Shown here: one piece after another, positions 26,326-35,368 of the stretch
Layout of the letters: each line of letters opens with the position of its first letter
Position numbering within the stretch: position 1 is the stretch's first letter
NCBI RefSeq assembly: GCF_016909175.1
Contig: NZ_JAFBFI010000002.1
Location: 1-64,000 of the forward strand
Origin: Peribacillus deserti
GTDB taxonomy: Bacteria; Bacillota; Bacilli; Bacillales; DSM-1321
DNA: 64,000 nt
Reading direction: 5' to 3'
Program-made: the position numbers and the translations under genes
The notes under the pieces: generated by a model
The model's input: only the letters and a program-made list of their open reading frames with translations
The model's database searches: none
What the model was told of the DNA's origin: nothing

Positions 26326-27375
26326 ATGAATCATTTTCCTATTTTGGATGGTCATAACGATACACTTTTAAACCTTTATCATTCAGAAAGAGGGCTAGGC
26401 CGTTCTTTTTTTATAGAATCTGACGCTGGCCATATTGATCTTCCCCGTGCAGAAAGAAGCGGATTTGGCGGAGGGTTCTTTGCCGTGTTTACCCCAAACT
26501 CTTCTTACAAAATGGAAGCGGCAGAAACGGGCTTAGGGTATGAAATACCCCTGCCTCCGCCTATTGACCATGAATATGCCGTTCGTAAAACACATGCAAT
26601 GGCTGCGAATTTGTTCCGTTATGAAGCAGAATCGAGTGGACGCTTCAAGGTGGTTAGAAGCTCAGACGAATTATCTTCCTGCATCGAGAAGCAAATCGTC
26701 GCAGCTATCTTTCATATTGAAGGTGCAGAAGCTATTGATACAGATCTAGATGCGCTCCATGTTTTTTATAAAGCAGGCCTCAGGTCACTTGGCATAGTAT
26801 GGAGCAGACCAAATGCTTTTGGTGAGGGAGTTCCTTTTAAATTTCCATCTTCACCTGATATCGGCGGAGGATTGACAGCAGCCGGCAAAAATCTCGTCCG
26901 GGAGTGCAATAGCCTTGGGATCATGCTAGATACCTCGCATTTGACTGAGAAAGGCTTCTGGGATGTTGCCAATATTACTGATAAGCCTATTGTTGCTACA
27001 CATTCCAATGCACATGCTTTGTGTCCAATGTCTCGAAACATTACGGATAAACAAATAGCGGCTATTGCTGAATCTGGAGGGGTAGTAGGGATAAACTTCT
27101 CAATCGGTATGCTTCGAAAAGATGGAGGGAGGGACGACAATACTCCAATACACGAAATAAGCCGTCATATAGAGTATATTGCTGGGAAATTCGGGATTGA
27201 CCATGTGGCCTTCGGTTCCGACTTTGACGGCACAAACATACCTGCAGAGCTAAAAGATGTAACAGGTCTTCCAAAAATCATTCAGGATTTAAGGGAGAAA
27301 GGGTTTAGTGACTCAGATCTATTGAAGATATCTCATCAAAACTGGCAGCGTGTGTTGAAAAATACCTGGAAATAG
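26326..27375 (+). CDS. Membrane dipeptidase family (M19) metallopeptidase
   Basis: The 349-residue product carries the renal dipeptidase signatures: DGHNDTL near the start (His10 and Asp12 as zinc ligands), HIEGAEAI with the bridging Glu, DTSHL and ATHSNAH with later histidine ligands, and FGSDFDGT near the C-terminus. Length fits the family. No signal peptide, so it is cytoplasmic. It hydrolyses dipeptides, often with a D-residue at the C-terminal side. Start ATG follows AAAGGAGG. Confidence 0.9.
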   Translation: MNHFPILDGHNDTLLNLYHSERGLGRSFFIESDAGHIDLPRAERSGFGGGFFAVFTPNSSYKMEAAETGLGYEIPLPPPIDHEYAVRKTHAMAANLFRYEAESSGRFKVVRSSDELSSCIEKQIVAAIFHIEGAEAIDTDLDALHVFYKAGLRSLGIVWSRPNAFGEGVPFKFPSSPDIGGGLTAAGKNLVRECNSLGIMLDTSHLTEKGFWDVANITDKPIVATHSNAHALCPMSRNITDKQIAAIAESGGVVGINFSIGMLRKDGGRDDNTPIHEISRHIEYIAGKFGIDHVAFGSDFDGTNIPAELKDVTGLPKIIQDLREKGFSDSDLLKISHQNWQRVLKNTWK

Positions 27376-27519
27376 TCTTATAGGGGACTTGCTCACTTCC
27401 TGATCACGTTACATATGGGTCTATTATTCTGATAAATGGTCAAGTTAAACAGCTATTGTTGATTCTTTCTTTATTCATTAGCTCTTTACCCGGCCTGATT
27501 CTTTACATAGGTATGCAGA

Positions 27520-27551
27520 AAAAGGAAGCTGACCTTAGGGCCGGCTTCCTG
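27520..27551 (-). terminator. Terminator of small minus-strand gene
   Basis: On the minus strand AGGAAGC...GCTTCCT is followed by TTTTT. It lies just downstream of the small gene at 27568-27738 and supports that gene being expressed. Confidence 0.75.
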
Positions 27552-27567
27552 GAATGTGACGATACGA

Positions 27568-27738
27568 TTATTCCCGGATCTCATCTAAATCTTTATGCAC
27601 TTTCAAAAGGTTTGTAAGTAAAGATGTAAACCTTTTTTTGTCTTGATGTGGTGTTTCATCAAGCTCTTTTTTAATTTCATAACTTTTTTTTATTAATTCA
27701 TTTATTTTTTGCTGTATTTTACAGTTAGAAGGTTTCAT
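27568..27738 (-). CDS. Small coiled-coil-like protein, unknown
   Basis: A 56-residue product starts with ATG at 27738 behind GGAGAAAAAACA. It is lysine-rich and shows regular spacing of Ile/Leu (KIQQKINELIKKSYEIKKEL, then LLTNLLKVHKDLDEI), suggesting two amphipathic helices that could form a short coiled coil. The terminator directly downstream is consistent with a real gene. I do not recognise the family. Confidence 0.65.
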   Translation of the reverse strand: MKPSNCKIQQKINELIKKSYEIKKELDETPHQDKKRFTSLLTNLLKVHKDLDEIRE

Positions 27739-27918
27739 TGTTTTTTCTCCAATACTTCATTTTCTTAATATAATTTAACAGAAGAACATTACCAATAGAT
27801 GTATTTTTTATTAAAAATGTATTGCAAAGTAAAATAAGTTGTTAAATTGGTATAAAATTACTCAGATATGAGTTTTAATAGAGTAAGAAAACTTAAAATT
27901 AATAAATAAGGTGATTGT

Positions 27919-28329
27919 TTGAAGGAAATAATTATTATCCAAAATATATGTGAAGAGCCTGTATGGGAAGATATTTTTTCAACAATTCTGATGTCTTGTG
28001 ATGGCTTTGAATTGTCTTGCCCAGCAGATGAATTTCCTGATGAATGTATATACATAAAAGGTGCAGCACAGCATGCTGACGGCCTGATTATAATAAAAGG
28101 ACAACTTGAGGATTATATAAAAAATATCTTCTATTTGTGCACTGAGCCTTCTTTTGATGGAGAAAAACCTTTGCTTTGGAACTTAAAGTTATACAAAAAG
28201 GATGTCCTTTGTCTGGCTGTAGAAAAATATGTGACCGGAAAAATACATATCAACCAGGATTTAATAAGTCATTTAAGGAAGAATGAAGTACCTCTGGAGT
28301 CATTATCATACAAATGGCTGCAGGAATGA
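27919..28329 (+). CDS. Hypothetical protein
   Basis: A 136-residue soluble, acidic product with five cysteines, starting with TTG behind AAGGTGA. It alternates short strands and helices (KEIIIIQNICEEPVW, DECIYIKGAAQHADGLIII) and has no signal peptide or membrane helix. Nothing identifies its family. Neighbours are unrelated, and it appears to be a single-gene unit. Confidence 0.65.
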   Translation: MKEIIIIQNICEEPVWEDIFSTILMSCDGFELSCPADEFPDECIYIKGAAQHADGLIIIKGQLEDYIKNIFYLCTEPSFDGEKPLLWNLKLYKKDVLCLAVEKYVTGKIHINQDLISHLRKNEVPLESLSYKWLQE

Positions 28330-28464
28330 ATGCTGCTGTGCTATTAAGCCAGCAAAAATCAAATATTAAGTAAAATGTGTAAGTAATTTCTTGTTTATTC
28401 GAAACATTATACTGTCTGTTTAACAAAACAGAAAGATCATAGTTAAAAAGGAAGAAGGGTAATT

Positions 28465-29001
28465 ATGGATATTACACCAGAAAAAAGTGAATATGCCCCC
28501 TATTATTCATCATATCTTAACCTGGTTCAGGATGCAGATATATTTAGCACACTTACTTTGCAAATGGCAAGCATGAAAAAAGAATGTAAAAAGCTGACAG
28601 ACAAACAGGCTGCTTTTCGATATGCCCCACAGAAATGGAGCATTAAAGAAGTGATCGGCCATATTGCGGATACTGAGCGCATCATGAGCTTCCGTCTTCT
28701 GAGTTTTGCAAGGGGAGAAACAACAGTTTTGCCCGGGTATGATGAAAATACCTATGTTATGGAAGCTTCCTTTCATACTCAGTCCATTGAAGATCTGCTA
28801 GAAAATTATACTGCCGTCCGTTATTCTACCCTGCAATTATTAAAAAGCTTAAATCAGGAAGACTGGCTTAAAAAAGGGATCGCAAACAGTTCAGGAGTCA
28901 GTGTACGAGCGCTGGCAGCTATTATTGCAGGACATGAACTCCATCATAGGCAGATTATTAGAGATCGTTATTTGGAGTCAGATTCTTTCCCCACTACGTA
29001 A
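28465..29001 (+). CDS. DinB-superfamily protein
   Basis: The 178-residue product is a four-helix DinB/YfiT-like protein: YAPQKWSIKEVIGHIADTER holds the first metal-binding histidine and AGHELHHRQIIRDRYL the second pair. Members of the bacillithiol-S-transferase BstA/YfiT group share this layout and use a divalent metal. Its substrate may be bacillithiol, but this is inference. Start ATG follows GGAAGAAGGG. Confidence 0.85.
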   Translation: MDITPEKSEYAPYYSSYLNLVQDADIFSTLTLQMASMKKECKKLTDKQAAFRYAPQKWSIKEVIGHIADTERIMSFRLLSFARGETTVLPGYDENTYVMEASFHTQSIEDLLENYTAVRYSTLQLLKSLNQEDWLKKGIANSSGVSVRALAAIIAGHELHHRQIIRDRYLESDSFPTT

Positions 29002-29493
29002 TAAACAGATTTTATTAGTGAATCCGCACTAATTACTTTTTCCGCTAGGCAAAGTGTTTTTTTAAGAAATTGCTATATTATGCATGCTAGGGTGTTCAAG
29101 GAAAGAGAAAAAAAGGAACCCTGTCTAGAAAAAAGATTAATTGTTGTCTGTCTATTTGTTTAATTCTTTATGGCTTTAGGACTCGTTATTATCCGTTCTA
29201 CTTCCAAAAATGGCCTCATGCGTGAGGCTCTTTATTTTGCTTCAAACCATACTTCACTTTAGTTTGAAGTGTTATTTAACAAGAGATTACAAATAACGTA
29301 TAAAAATTGATTCATATCTTACCCTTTTAAAAATAGAATAATTTAAATGAGGTATAACCATTCATGCAGCAGGTTAGATTCAGGAAGTATAAGCTGCAAA
29401 AGTTATTGTAAGTCTTAAAATTCAATTTTTGCTCTGTTTACCGTCATTTAGACAAATCATGGTATAATCCTACTGGAAAAAGGGGGTGTAAGT
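29002..29493. other. Intergenic region with one hairpin
   Basis: About 490 bases without a supportable gene. The only clear feature is GGCCTCA-TGCG-TGAGGC followed by TCTTTATTTT at 29212-29240, a probable rightward terminator; it is 210 nt after the DinB stop. Confidence 0.5.
29212..29240 (+). terminator. Probable terminator
   Basis: A 7-bp stem with a 4-nt loop and a T-rich tail, possibly ending the DinB transcript. Confidence 0.65.
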
Positions 29494-30171
29494 GTGTCAA
29501 TTTCTGAAATTAAAAATGAGGCAAAAAGGTCACTGAACGGCAAATGGGGAGCTGCGGTTTTAGTTACTTTTATTTTTTTCCTATTTAACACATTGCTGAG
29601 CTTTTTTGGTGAAATCTTGATTGCGGGGGGCTTAAATGAGTGGTGGAATCAAGAACAGACACCTATAGAAGCAAATCTGTTTAACATAATTTTATCGATC
29701 ATTTTATTGCCATTATCTACAGCATTTTATTGGGTCTTTTTACATGTTTCCAGGCATGAAAGTATTAAAGTTTCCCAGCTGTTCACTATTTACTCGAATG
29801 GGAAATGGGTTCTGAAAATCATCGGAGCTTCTATTCTTATTGCTATTTTTTTAGTACTTTGGTCTCTATTATTGATTATTCCCGGAATCATAAAAAGCTT
29901 TTCTTACTCACAAACATTTTTTATTTTAAGAGATCGTCCAGAATTATCCATTCTTGAGGCTATAACTGAAAGTAAAAAATTAATGAAGGGCTATAAGTGG
30001 AAATTCTTCCTAATGAACCTTAGCTTTATTGGTTGGGCAATTTTATGTATTTTCACGTTAGGAATTGGGCTGTTATGGCTTGCGCCTTATGTTACAACCT
30101 CCATGGCAGTATTTTATAATTACCTTATCGATCATTATCAAGATCATGCTGATAAAGAAGCTATTATTTAA
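29494..30171 (+). CDS. DUF975 family membrane protein
   Basis: The 225-residue product begins ISEIKNEAKRSLNGKWG, the conserved N-terminal amphipathic helix of DUF975, followed by five or six membrane segments and the LIIPGIIKSFSYSQTFFIL block typical of the family. GTG start follows AGGGGGTG. Function is unknown; it is an integral membrane protein of the cytoplasmic membrane. It forms a single-gene unit ending at the hairpin at 30185. Confidence 0.85.
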   Translation: MSISEIKNEAKRSLNGKWGAAVLVTFIFFLFNTLLSFFGEILIAGGLNEWWNQEQTPIEANLFNIILSIILLPLSTAFYWVFLHVSRHESIKVSQLFTIYSNGKWVLKIIGASILIAIFLVLWSLLLIIPGIIKSFSYSQTFFILRDRPELSILEAITESKKLMKGYKWKFFLMNLSFIGWAILCIFTLGIGLLWLAPYVTTSMAVFYNYLIDHYQDHADKEAII

Positions 30172-30184
30172 ACAGCCTCCAAGC

Positions 30185-30220
30185 AAAGCCGATTATGGGA
30201 ATCCATAATCGGCTTTTTCT
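30185..30220 (+). terminator. Terminator after DUF975 gene
   Basis: A 14-bp stem AAAGCCGATTATGG/CCATAATCGGCTTT with a 4-nt loop and T-run. Confidence 0.9.
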
Positions 30221-30373
30221 TTTGAGAAAAATTCCATTTTGCAAAAGTTCTAGAATTTTTTAATTTAAATGGTTTATTGATGTGAAAATTATTTCGTAAG
30301 GTGTAAAATGTTGCTCATAGGAAACTTTTATGAGTAATACGCATAGTTTATAAAAAATAAAGGAGGAGAACAG

Positions 30374-31183
30374 ATGGCTGAAAATGTATTGCTTGCTTTT
30401 GGATTAACTTTGTTCGCAGGTCTTGCAACAGGAATTGGCAGCTTGCTTGCTTTTTTTACTTCCACCACGAATACCAAATTTCTTTCTATAGCTCTTGGAT
30501 TTTCCGCTGGTGTAATGATATACGTTTCGATGATTGAAATTTTCGTTAAAGCAAAGGATGCGTTGGTGGGTGCTATGGGGGTTCAATCTGGAAACTGGCT
30601 GACTGTCGCGGGCTTTTTTGGAGGAATGCTGTTAATTGCAATGATTGATAAATTTATTCCTAAGGCAGGGAACCCGCACGAACTAAAGAAGGTGGAGGAA
30701 ATGACTTCTTCAGGAAAGACCGTAAAAGACCCGGCGCTCTTAAAGATGGGGACATTTACCGCCCTTGCGATTGCAATTCATAATTTTCCGGAGGGCATTG
30801 CCACGTTTACATCTGTCTTACAGGATCCAGCTCTTGGTATTGCAATAGCCTTCGCAATTGCTATTCACAATATTCCAGAAGGAATCGCTGTTTCTGTACC
30901 AGTTTATTTTGCAACAGGAGATAAGAAGAAGGCATTTAAACTTTCATTCTTGTCCGGCTTATCGGAGCCTATTGGGGCTATAGCGGCATATTTTATCTTA
31001 ATGCCTTTTCTTAATGATGTGATGTTCGGAATTATTTTCGCAGCTGTTGCAGGGATCATGGTATTTATATCTCTGGACGAATTACTTCCCGCTGCGAAAA
31101 AATATGATGAAGATCACTTATCTATTTATGGGTTAATAGGCGGTATGGTCGTTATGGCACTTAGTTTATTGCTCTTCATTTAG
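30374..31183 (+). CDS. zupT: ZIP-family zinc transporter ZupT
   Basis: The 269-residue product has eight membrane segments. IAIHNFPEGIATF and IAIHNIPEGIAVS are the two metal-binding motifs of ZIP transporters in helices IV and V, and a histidine-poor loop lies between helices III and IV, as in ZupT. It imports Zn2+ and other divalent metals. Start ATG follows AAAGGAGGAG. No Zur box could be confirmed in the 200 bases upstream. Confidence 0.9.
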   Translation: MAENVLLAFGLTLFAGLATGIGSLLAFFTSTTNTKFLSIALGFSAGVMIYVSMIEIFVKAKDALVGAMGVQSGNWLTVAGFFGGMLLIAMIDKFIPKAGNPHELKKVEEMTSSGKTVKDPALLKMGTFTALAIAIHNFPEGIATFTSVLQDPALGIAIAFAIAIHNIPEGIAVSVPVYFATGDKKKAFKLSFLSGLSEPIGAIAAYFILMPFLNDVMFGIIFAAVAGIMVFISLDELLPAAKKYDEDHLSIYGLIGGMVVMALSLLLFI

Positions 31184-31346
31184 AATGTAAGCAGCAAAGG
31201 TTGCTGAAGAAATTTAATGCCTGGATATGGACTGTTAAAAAGCGGTTCTATAACCAGGCTTTCTTTACAATTTAGAAAAACCTTCATATGGGTGTTGAAG
31301 TACAAAATCAAGCAAGTCCCATAGAGAAAAGTCCTGATCTATTGTT

Positions 31347-31613
31347 AAAATTCACCAGTCGTATACCCATTTGGCTTTTAGTATAGAAGAAAAGGACTAC
31401 GACAGGGTATATGAAAAATTAGTTTTACTTAACGTTAACATTATTCCAGGGCGTCAGAGAGATACAAAGGATAAAAAATCGATTTATTTCACCGACAGAG
31501 ACGGACATAAATTTGAATTTCACACTGGAACTTTGTTTGATAGAACCAGCTATTATAATGAGGAAGGAAAAAACATATGGGATTTTACATATAAAAAAGA
31601 GGCAGTTTCCTAA
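31347..31613 (+). pseudogene. fosB: fosB remnant (thiol transferase, C-terminal half)
   Basis: The frame reads HQSYTHLAFSIEEKDYD, then IYFTDRDGHKFEFHTGTL, clearly the second half of FosB, a metal-dependent enzyme that adds bacillithiol to fosfomycin. The metal ligands THLAF His and the FEFH Glu remain, but the first 65 or so residues, including the first histidine ligand, are absent and no frame upstream supplies them. The open frame could start only at TTG 31371, with no ribosome binding site. It is therefore a 5'-truncated, probably dead gene. Confidence 0.8.
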
Positions 31614-31707
31614 CGGATTCTGCCTTTTATACATAATAAAGATTGATTAAAGGGAAAAACATGTAAAGATCTTCAAAGAGCTTATCCTATAAATAAAAAA
31701 TATATGG

Positions 31708-32184
31708 TTAGTTATTTTTTTCATCTTCGTTTTCCTTTTTACTCCTTACGTCTGGACGTACCGGGGTAAGGTCCTCAGAAGCCTCTGTTTGAAAACGTGA
31801 TGAACCTCTTCCTTTGCTCTGATGTCCCTTAGCTTGCACAGAACGATTGTCACCTCTAGGGATGATGCGATGAAAAATATATTCAAATAAAGTTACTCCA
31901 AGAGCTGCAGCCAGGGAGGCTGATACTAGGTTATCCTGGAAAGTTAAATTTCTGCTTAATAGCCAAATTAGAAAAAAAGCCAGTCCAAAATCAGCTGCAG
32001 TGGCAATTAAATTATTCGTTCTTCTTAAAATCACTAAATCGCCTAATATATAAGCAATTACAGTTAATAAAATCGATATGACCAGCACATCGAAAATCGA
32101 AAAGTTGTTAAATAACCCAAGAATAATGCCCAGCATAGAAAAAGTAGCGATAAACTTAATTAACAGCGGCAATATATGTCTCAT
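31708..32184 (-). CDS. DUF2512 (YndM-type) membrane protein
   Basis: The 158-residue product has four membrane segments in the first 115 residues and a long, strongly charged C-terminal tail (Arg, Lys, Glu, Ser rich) absent from the shorter paralog at 4417-4785. ILGDLVILRRTNN and the AADFGLAFFLIWLL helix are family features. ATG at 32184 follows GGAGATG. Function unknown. Confidence 0.8.
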   Translation of the reverse strand: MRHILPLLIKFIATFSMLGIILGLFNNFSIFDVLVISILLTVIAYILGDLVILRRTNNLIATAADFGLAFFLIWLLSRNLTFQDNLVSASLAAALGVTLFEYIFHRIIPRGDNRSVQAKGHQSKGRGSSRFQTEASEDLTPVRPDVRSKKENEDEKNN

Positions 32185-32425
32185 TTCACATCTCCTTTTC
32201 CCTATATTGTGGCTGTCTAACTCTTAAGTATACTTTTATAATGTGAAAATTTTATTTGGAAACAATCCAGGAAGTATGTCTGAAGAGACAGTAAATGAGG
32301 GAATCCAGTTAGGATGACGCTTTAGAAGCTTATTTCTTGATGACTATACATTCAAATTTTATAAAATAATATTCAGATAATTTTCCATCTAGCTGCAAAA
32401 TACACATTCGGTTAGGAGAAATCAG

Positions 32426-32923
32426 ATGAGTACACGATCTTCTAATGCAATTGTAACGCTTGATTTCTATCAGCAAAAATTTAAAAAGCAAGTGGAGGAA
32501 GATTATTATTTAACGGAGGATCAGGCATTCTTTACTTCCCTTCCCAAAGATGCTATTAAATCTTACGATACAGCTGAAGACCGATATCCCATAGTCATAT
32601 TGAACGGGACTCAGCCTGCTGGGTTTTTCATTCTTCACGGCTGGGAGGGTGTAAAGTCTTTTTATAGCAACAAAAGAGCTATTCTTATAAGGGCCTTTTC
32701 CATTCAAGCGGATTACCAGGGCCAAGGAATTGCCCATGAATGTTTTCGAAGGCTGCCGTCATTTATTAAGAAACATTTCCCCGATAAAAACGAGATTGTA
32801 CTTGCAGTGAACCATAAGAATACAATAGCGCAGCATGTGTATAAAAAAGGCGGTTTTACAGATAAAGGCATCCGGGCAATGGGCAAAAGAGGAAGATCAT
32901 ATATTATGCATCTGTCAATATGA
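32426..32923 (+). CDS. GNAT-family N-acetyltransferase
   Basis: The 165-residue product has the GNAT fold with ADYQGQGIAHECFR as the acetyl-CoA loop (Q-x-x-G-x-A) and NHKNTIAQHVYKKGGF as motif B. ATG at 32426 follows TTAGGAGAAATC. Acceptor unknown; proteins of this shape acetylate small amines or protein N-termini. It is monocistronic and shares a terminator with the opposing flavoenzyme gene. Confidence 0.85.
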   Translation: MSTRSSNAIVTLDFYQQKFKKQVEEDYYLTEDQAFFTSLPKDAIKSYDTAEDRYPIVILNGTQPAGFFILHGWEGVKSFYSNKRAILIRAFSIQADYQGQGIAHECFRRLPSFIKKHFPDKNEIVLAVNHKNTIAQHVYKKGGFTDKGIRAMGKRGRSYIMHLSI

Positions 32924-32926
32924 CAA

Positions 32927-32956
32927 AAAGGAGCTGCAGACAGCTCCTTTTTATTA
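32927..32956. terminator. Bidirectional terminator
   Basis: AAAGGAGCTG/CAGCTCCTTTTT stem between convergent genes, with T-run to the right and A-run to the left. Confidence 0.85.
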
Positions 32957-34072
32957 AGTCTCCGCCACAGCGCCGGCAGGGTCATACTTTCCAACATCAA
33001 TATCACAATCAGCCCCCAATGCTAGCTTGGCAAGCTGTGTACCTAGGTAAGGACCCATTGTAAGACCAGAGGCTCCCAAACCATTTGCGGTTAAAATACC
33101 TTTCCAGCCAGGCAGAGTACCGATAACAGGCAGAAAGCCAGGCGTGAATGGGCGGAAACCGACTTTCGCCTCCAGAAATCGGCTTTCAGCTAAGCCAGGT
33201 GCGATAGCAAGGGCCTTGCTTAAAATCTCGTTCAAACCGCCAGAGGTAATGGTAAGGTCAAATTTGTCCATATTTTCATGAGTTGCACCTGCAACAATCC
33301 GATTATTCTCAAATGCAAGCAAATACTGATCGCTTGGCGGCATCACAACCGGCCAGCTGCCTGTATCTCCAAAAGGATACTCCAAATGAACGATCTGTGC
33401 TTTTTGAAAGTGTACATTAAAATGAATGCCCAGCGGCTGTAATAATCTATTTGCCCATGCACCAGCACACACAATGACTAAATCAGCTGCCATTATTTCT
33501 CCATTACACTGTACCCCCAAGACTTGATTTCCTTCAAAATAAAGAGAAGCATCAGCATGTATTAGTTCTGCTCCGTGTTTTTGGGCGGCCCTCAGCAGTG
33601 AATCCCGGAGCGCTCTTCCATCTACACGGGCAGCGCCGCTGATATGTACAGCACCATAACCCTCTGCAAGAGGGGGAAAAAGTGCTCTTGCTTCGTTTGG
33701 AGTAAGTCGGCTGATTGTTCCTATTTCCGGAGCTTCTTCTCTTCGCTTTACAGCTCTTTCTTCCATAGCAATCAGCTTAGCATCTTCTGTATGAATGCTT
33801 ATAGCTCCAACTTTTGAATAACCTGTATCCTTTTCTCCATCTTCTATAAGTTCAGCAATCAAGGAAGGGTAATATCCCGCTCCCCCTTTTGCGAGCTGGT
33901 ACCATGCTTGATTTCGCCGCTGAGACAGCCAAGGACAAACAATTCCTGCAGCTGCATCGGTAGCCTGACCCTTATCTTTCCGGTCAATAACGGTAACATT
34001 TGCACCTTCTTTAGCCAGCCTATATGCGGTTGAGGCTCCCATTATTCCAGCACCTACAACAATATACTTCAT
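32954..34072 (-). CDS. yurR: FAD-dependent amino acid oxidase (YurR-like)
   Basis: The 372-residue product is a DAO-family flavoenzyme: VVGAGIMGASTAYRLAKEG is the FAD-binding Rossmann site, VIDRK the ribose-binding end, IVCAGAWANRLL and GFRPFTPGFLPVIG later FAD and substrate segments. Length equals that of B. subtilis YurR as I recall. It should oxidise a D-amino acid or a secondary amine. It is a stand-alone gene. A palindrome upstream (34123-34144) suggests a dedicated regulator. Confidence 0.85.
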   Translation of the reverse strand: MKYIVVGAGIMGASTAYRLAKEGANVTVIDRKDKGQATDAAAGIVCPWLSQRRNQAWYQLAKGGAGYYPSLIAELIEDGEKDTGYSKVGAISIHTEDAKLIAMEERAVKRREEAPEIGTISRLTPNEARALFPPLAEGYGAVHISGAARVDGRALRDSLLRAAQKHGAELIHADASLYFEGNQVLGVQCNGEIMAADLVIVCAGAWANRLLQPLGIHFNVHFQKAQIVHLEYPFGDTGSWPVVMPPSDQYLLAFENNRIVAGATHENMDKFDLTITSGGLNEILSKALAIAPGLAESRFLEAKVGFRPFTPGFLPVIGTLPGWKGILTANGLGASGLTMGPYLGTQLAKLALGADCDIDVGKYDPAGAVAET

Positions 34073-34122
34073 CTTATTTTACGCATCCTTTACATGTCTG
34101 TTAGCTTTCTTTTGTTCTACTT

Positions 34123-34144
34123 TGATACTTCCATACAAGTATCA
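34123..34144. promoter_or_regulatory. Inverted repeat upstream of flavoenzyme gene
   Basis: TGATACTT-CCATAC-AAGTATCA is a perfect 8-bp inverted repeat 51 bases upstream of the start codon. On the minus strand a TATAAT lies immediately before it, so a bound protein would cover the start of transcription. Confidence 0.5.
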
Positions 34145-34612
34145 TTATAAATGATTCAGCCGCTGGGGATTATAAAAATGAACTGGTTACGTTTATTCGG
34201 CTGTTTTCTTTTATTAAATGGAGATATACGTCTTACTATTTAAGGCAGACAAGAGTAATTTTAACCTCCACAAAATGATACATTAACTTATTCAATTTGG
34301 CTAAGCTTCTTACGAGCAGTCAGCTCTGTTCTAAGATTGCGGCTAACCCAGCGTTTAGCCTATGAAAGAATTAGTATGTTCATTTAAGGTTTTCAATTCT
34401 TTAACCATTAATTATTTTTTAATGCAAAAGCATAAAAAGAGTACATAATCGCATAATCATGCTATTATTATGTAACCGCCATAGTTACAGCTTACTTGTT
34501 TAAGATTTCAATATTATGCTTAAAACTTTCTGACTTTTCAGGAAGGGTTTTTGATACTATAGTACTGGCTTAAAAAAAGCTGTCCATTAATAATAAAAGG
34601 AATGACCATACA
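34145..34612. other. Intergenic region upstream of RibA-like operon
   Basis: About 470 bases without a supportable gene. I looked for an FMN riboswitch in front of the riboflavin-like genes and did not see its conserved blocks. Confidence 0.5.
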
Positions 34613-35368
34613 ATGAATCAAACAAAATTAGACCGAAAAGTACTTTCAATCTTAGAAAAAAAAATAAAGCTGATCCATACAGAAAAAGGAGCCATATATT
34701 TGGTTGGCCCCATCAGGCTTCCTGTTAATTTATATGGGGAGACTGTTATCTTTCAATGGTATAGCTGGTTAAACTCAGAAGAAGTATCAGAGGACTACGA
34801 ACGAATAATTGATAAGCTTTCTTCGCAAAACCTGGCGGAACTACAGCAATCCAGTGTACTGGTTTATGGAGATTTCGAATTGAATGAAGACGCATTGATC
34901 CGCATGCATTCCATTTGTCATACCGGTGACATTTTTGGAAGTAAAAGATGCGACTGCGGGTATCAGTTAAAACAATCCATGAAAATGATTCAGGAACACG
35001 GAACAGGAGCTCTGTTTTATTTAGCGAACCATGAAGGAAGAGGAATTGGTTTATTCAGCAAAGCGATGGCTTATGTTCTTCAGGAAAATGACTATGATAC
35101 GGTAGAAGCAAATGTTAATCTTGGCTTTGTGGATGATTCAAGAAATTACAGTGATGCCATTAAAGTGTTAAAAGCACTTAGAACTAAACCTGTTACTTTA
35201 ATTACTAATAATCCAAAAAAATTGCAGGCACTGAAAGAATCAGGAATGCTAGTTTCAGGTCGGACTCCGATATGGGGAGATATCTCCGAGTTTAATGAAA
35301 AATATTTACAGACTAAAATACAGCGTTCGGGTCATCTAAAAGATGAAGGGACCTGTCCAAATGAGTAG
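34613..35368 (+). CDS. GTP cyclohydrolase II, stand-alone
   Basis: The 251-residue product is a GTP cyclohydrolase II without the DHBP synthase domain that Bacillus RibA normally carries. RMHSICHTGD (Cys102) and SKRCDCGYQL (Cys113, Cys115) give the zinc site; HEGRGIGLFSK is the GTP-binding block and FVDDSR (Asp175, Arg177) the catalytic residues. It opens GTP to the diaminopyrimidine of riboflavin and related pathways. Its stop overlaps the start of the next gene. ATG follows AAAGGAATGA. It heads a three-gene operon. Confidence 0.88.
   Translation: MNQTKLDRKVLSILEKKIKLIHTEKGAIYLVGPIRLPVNLYGETVIFQWYSWLNSEEVSEDYERIIDKLSSQNLAELQQSSVLVYGDFELNEDALIRMHSICHTGDIFGSKRCDCGYQLKQSMKMIQEHGTGALFYLANHEGRGIGLFSKAMAYVLQENDYDTVEANVNLGFVDDSRNYSDAIKVLKALRTKPVTLITNNPKKLQALKESGMLVSGRTPIWGDISEFNEKYLQTKIQRSGHLKDEGTCPNE

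Noticed and set aside
34145-34612. FMN riboswitch before the RibA-like operon
   Set aside because: Conserved RFN blocks were looked for and not found.
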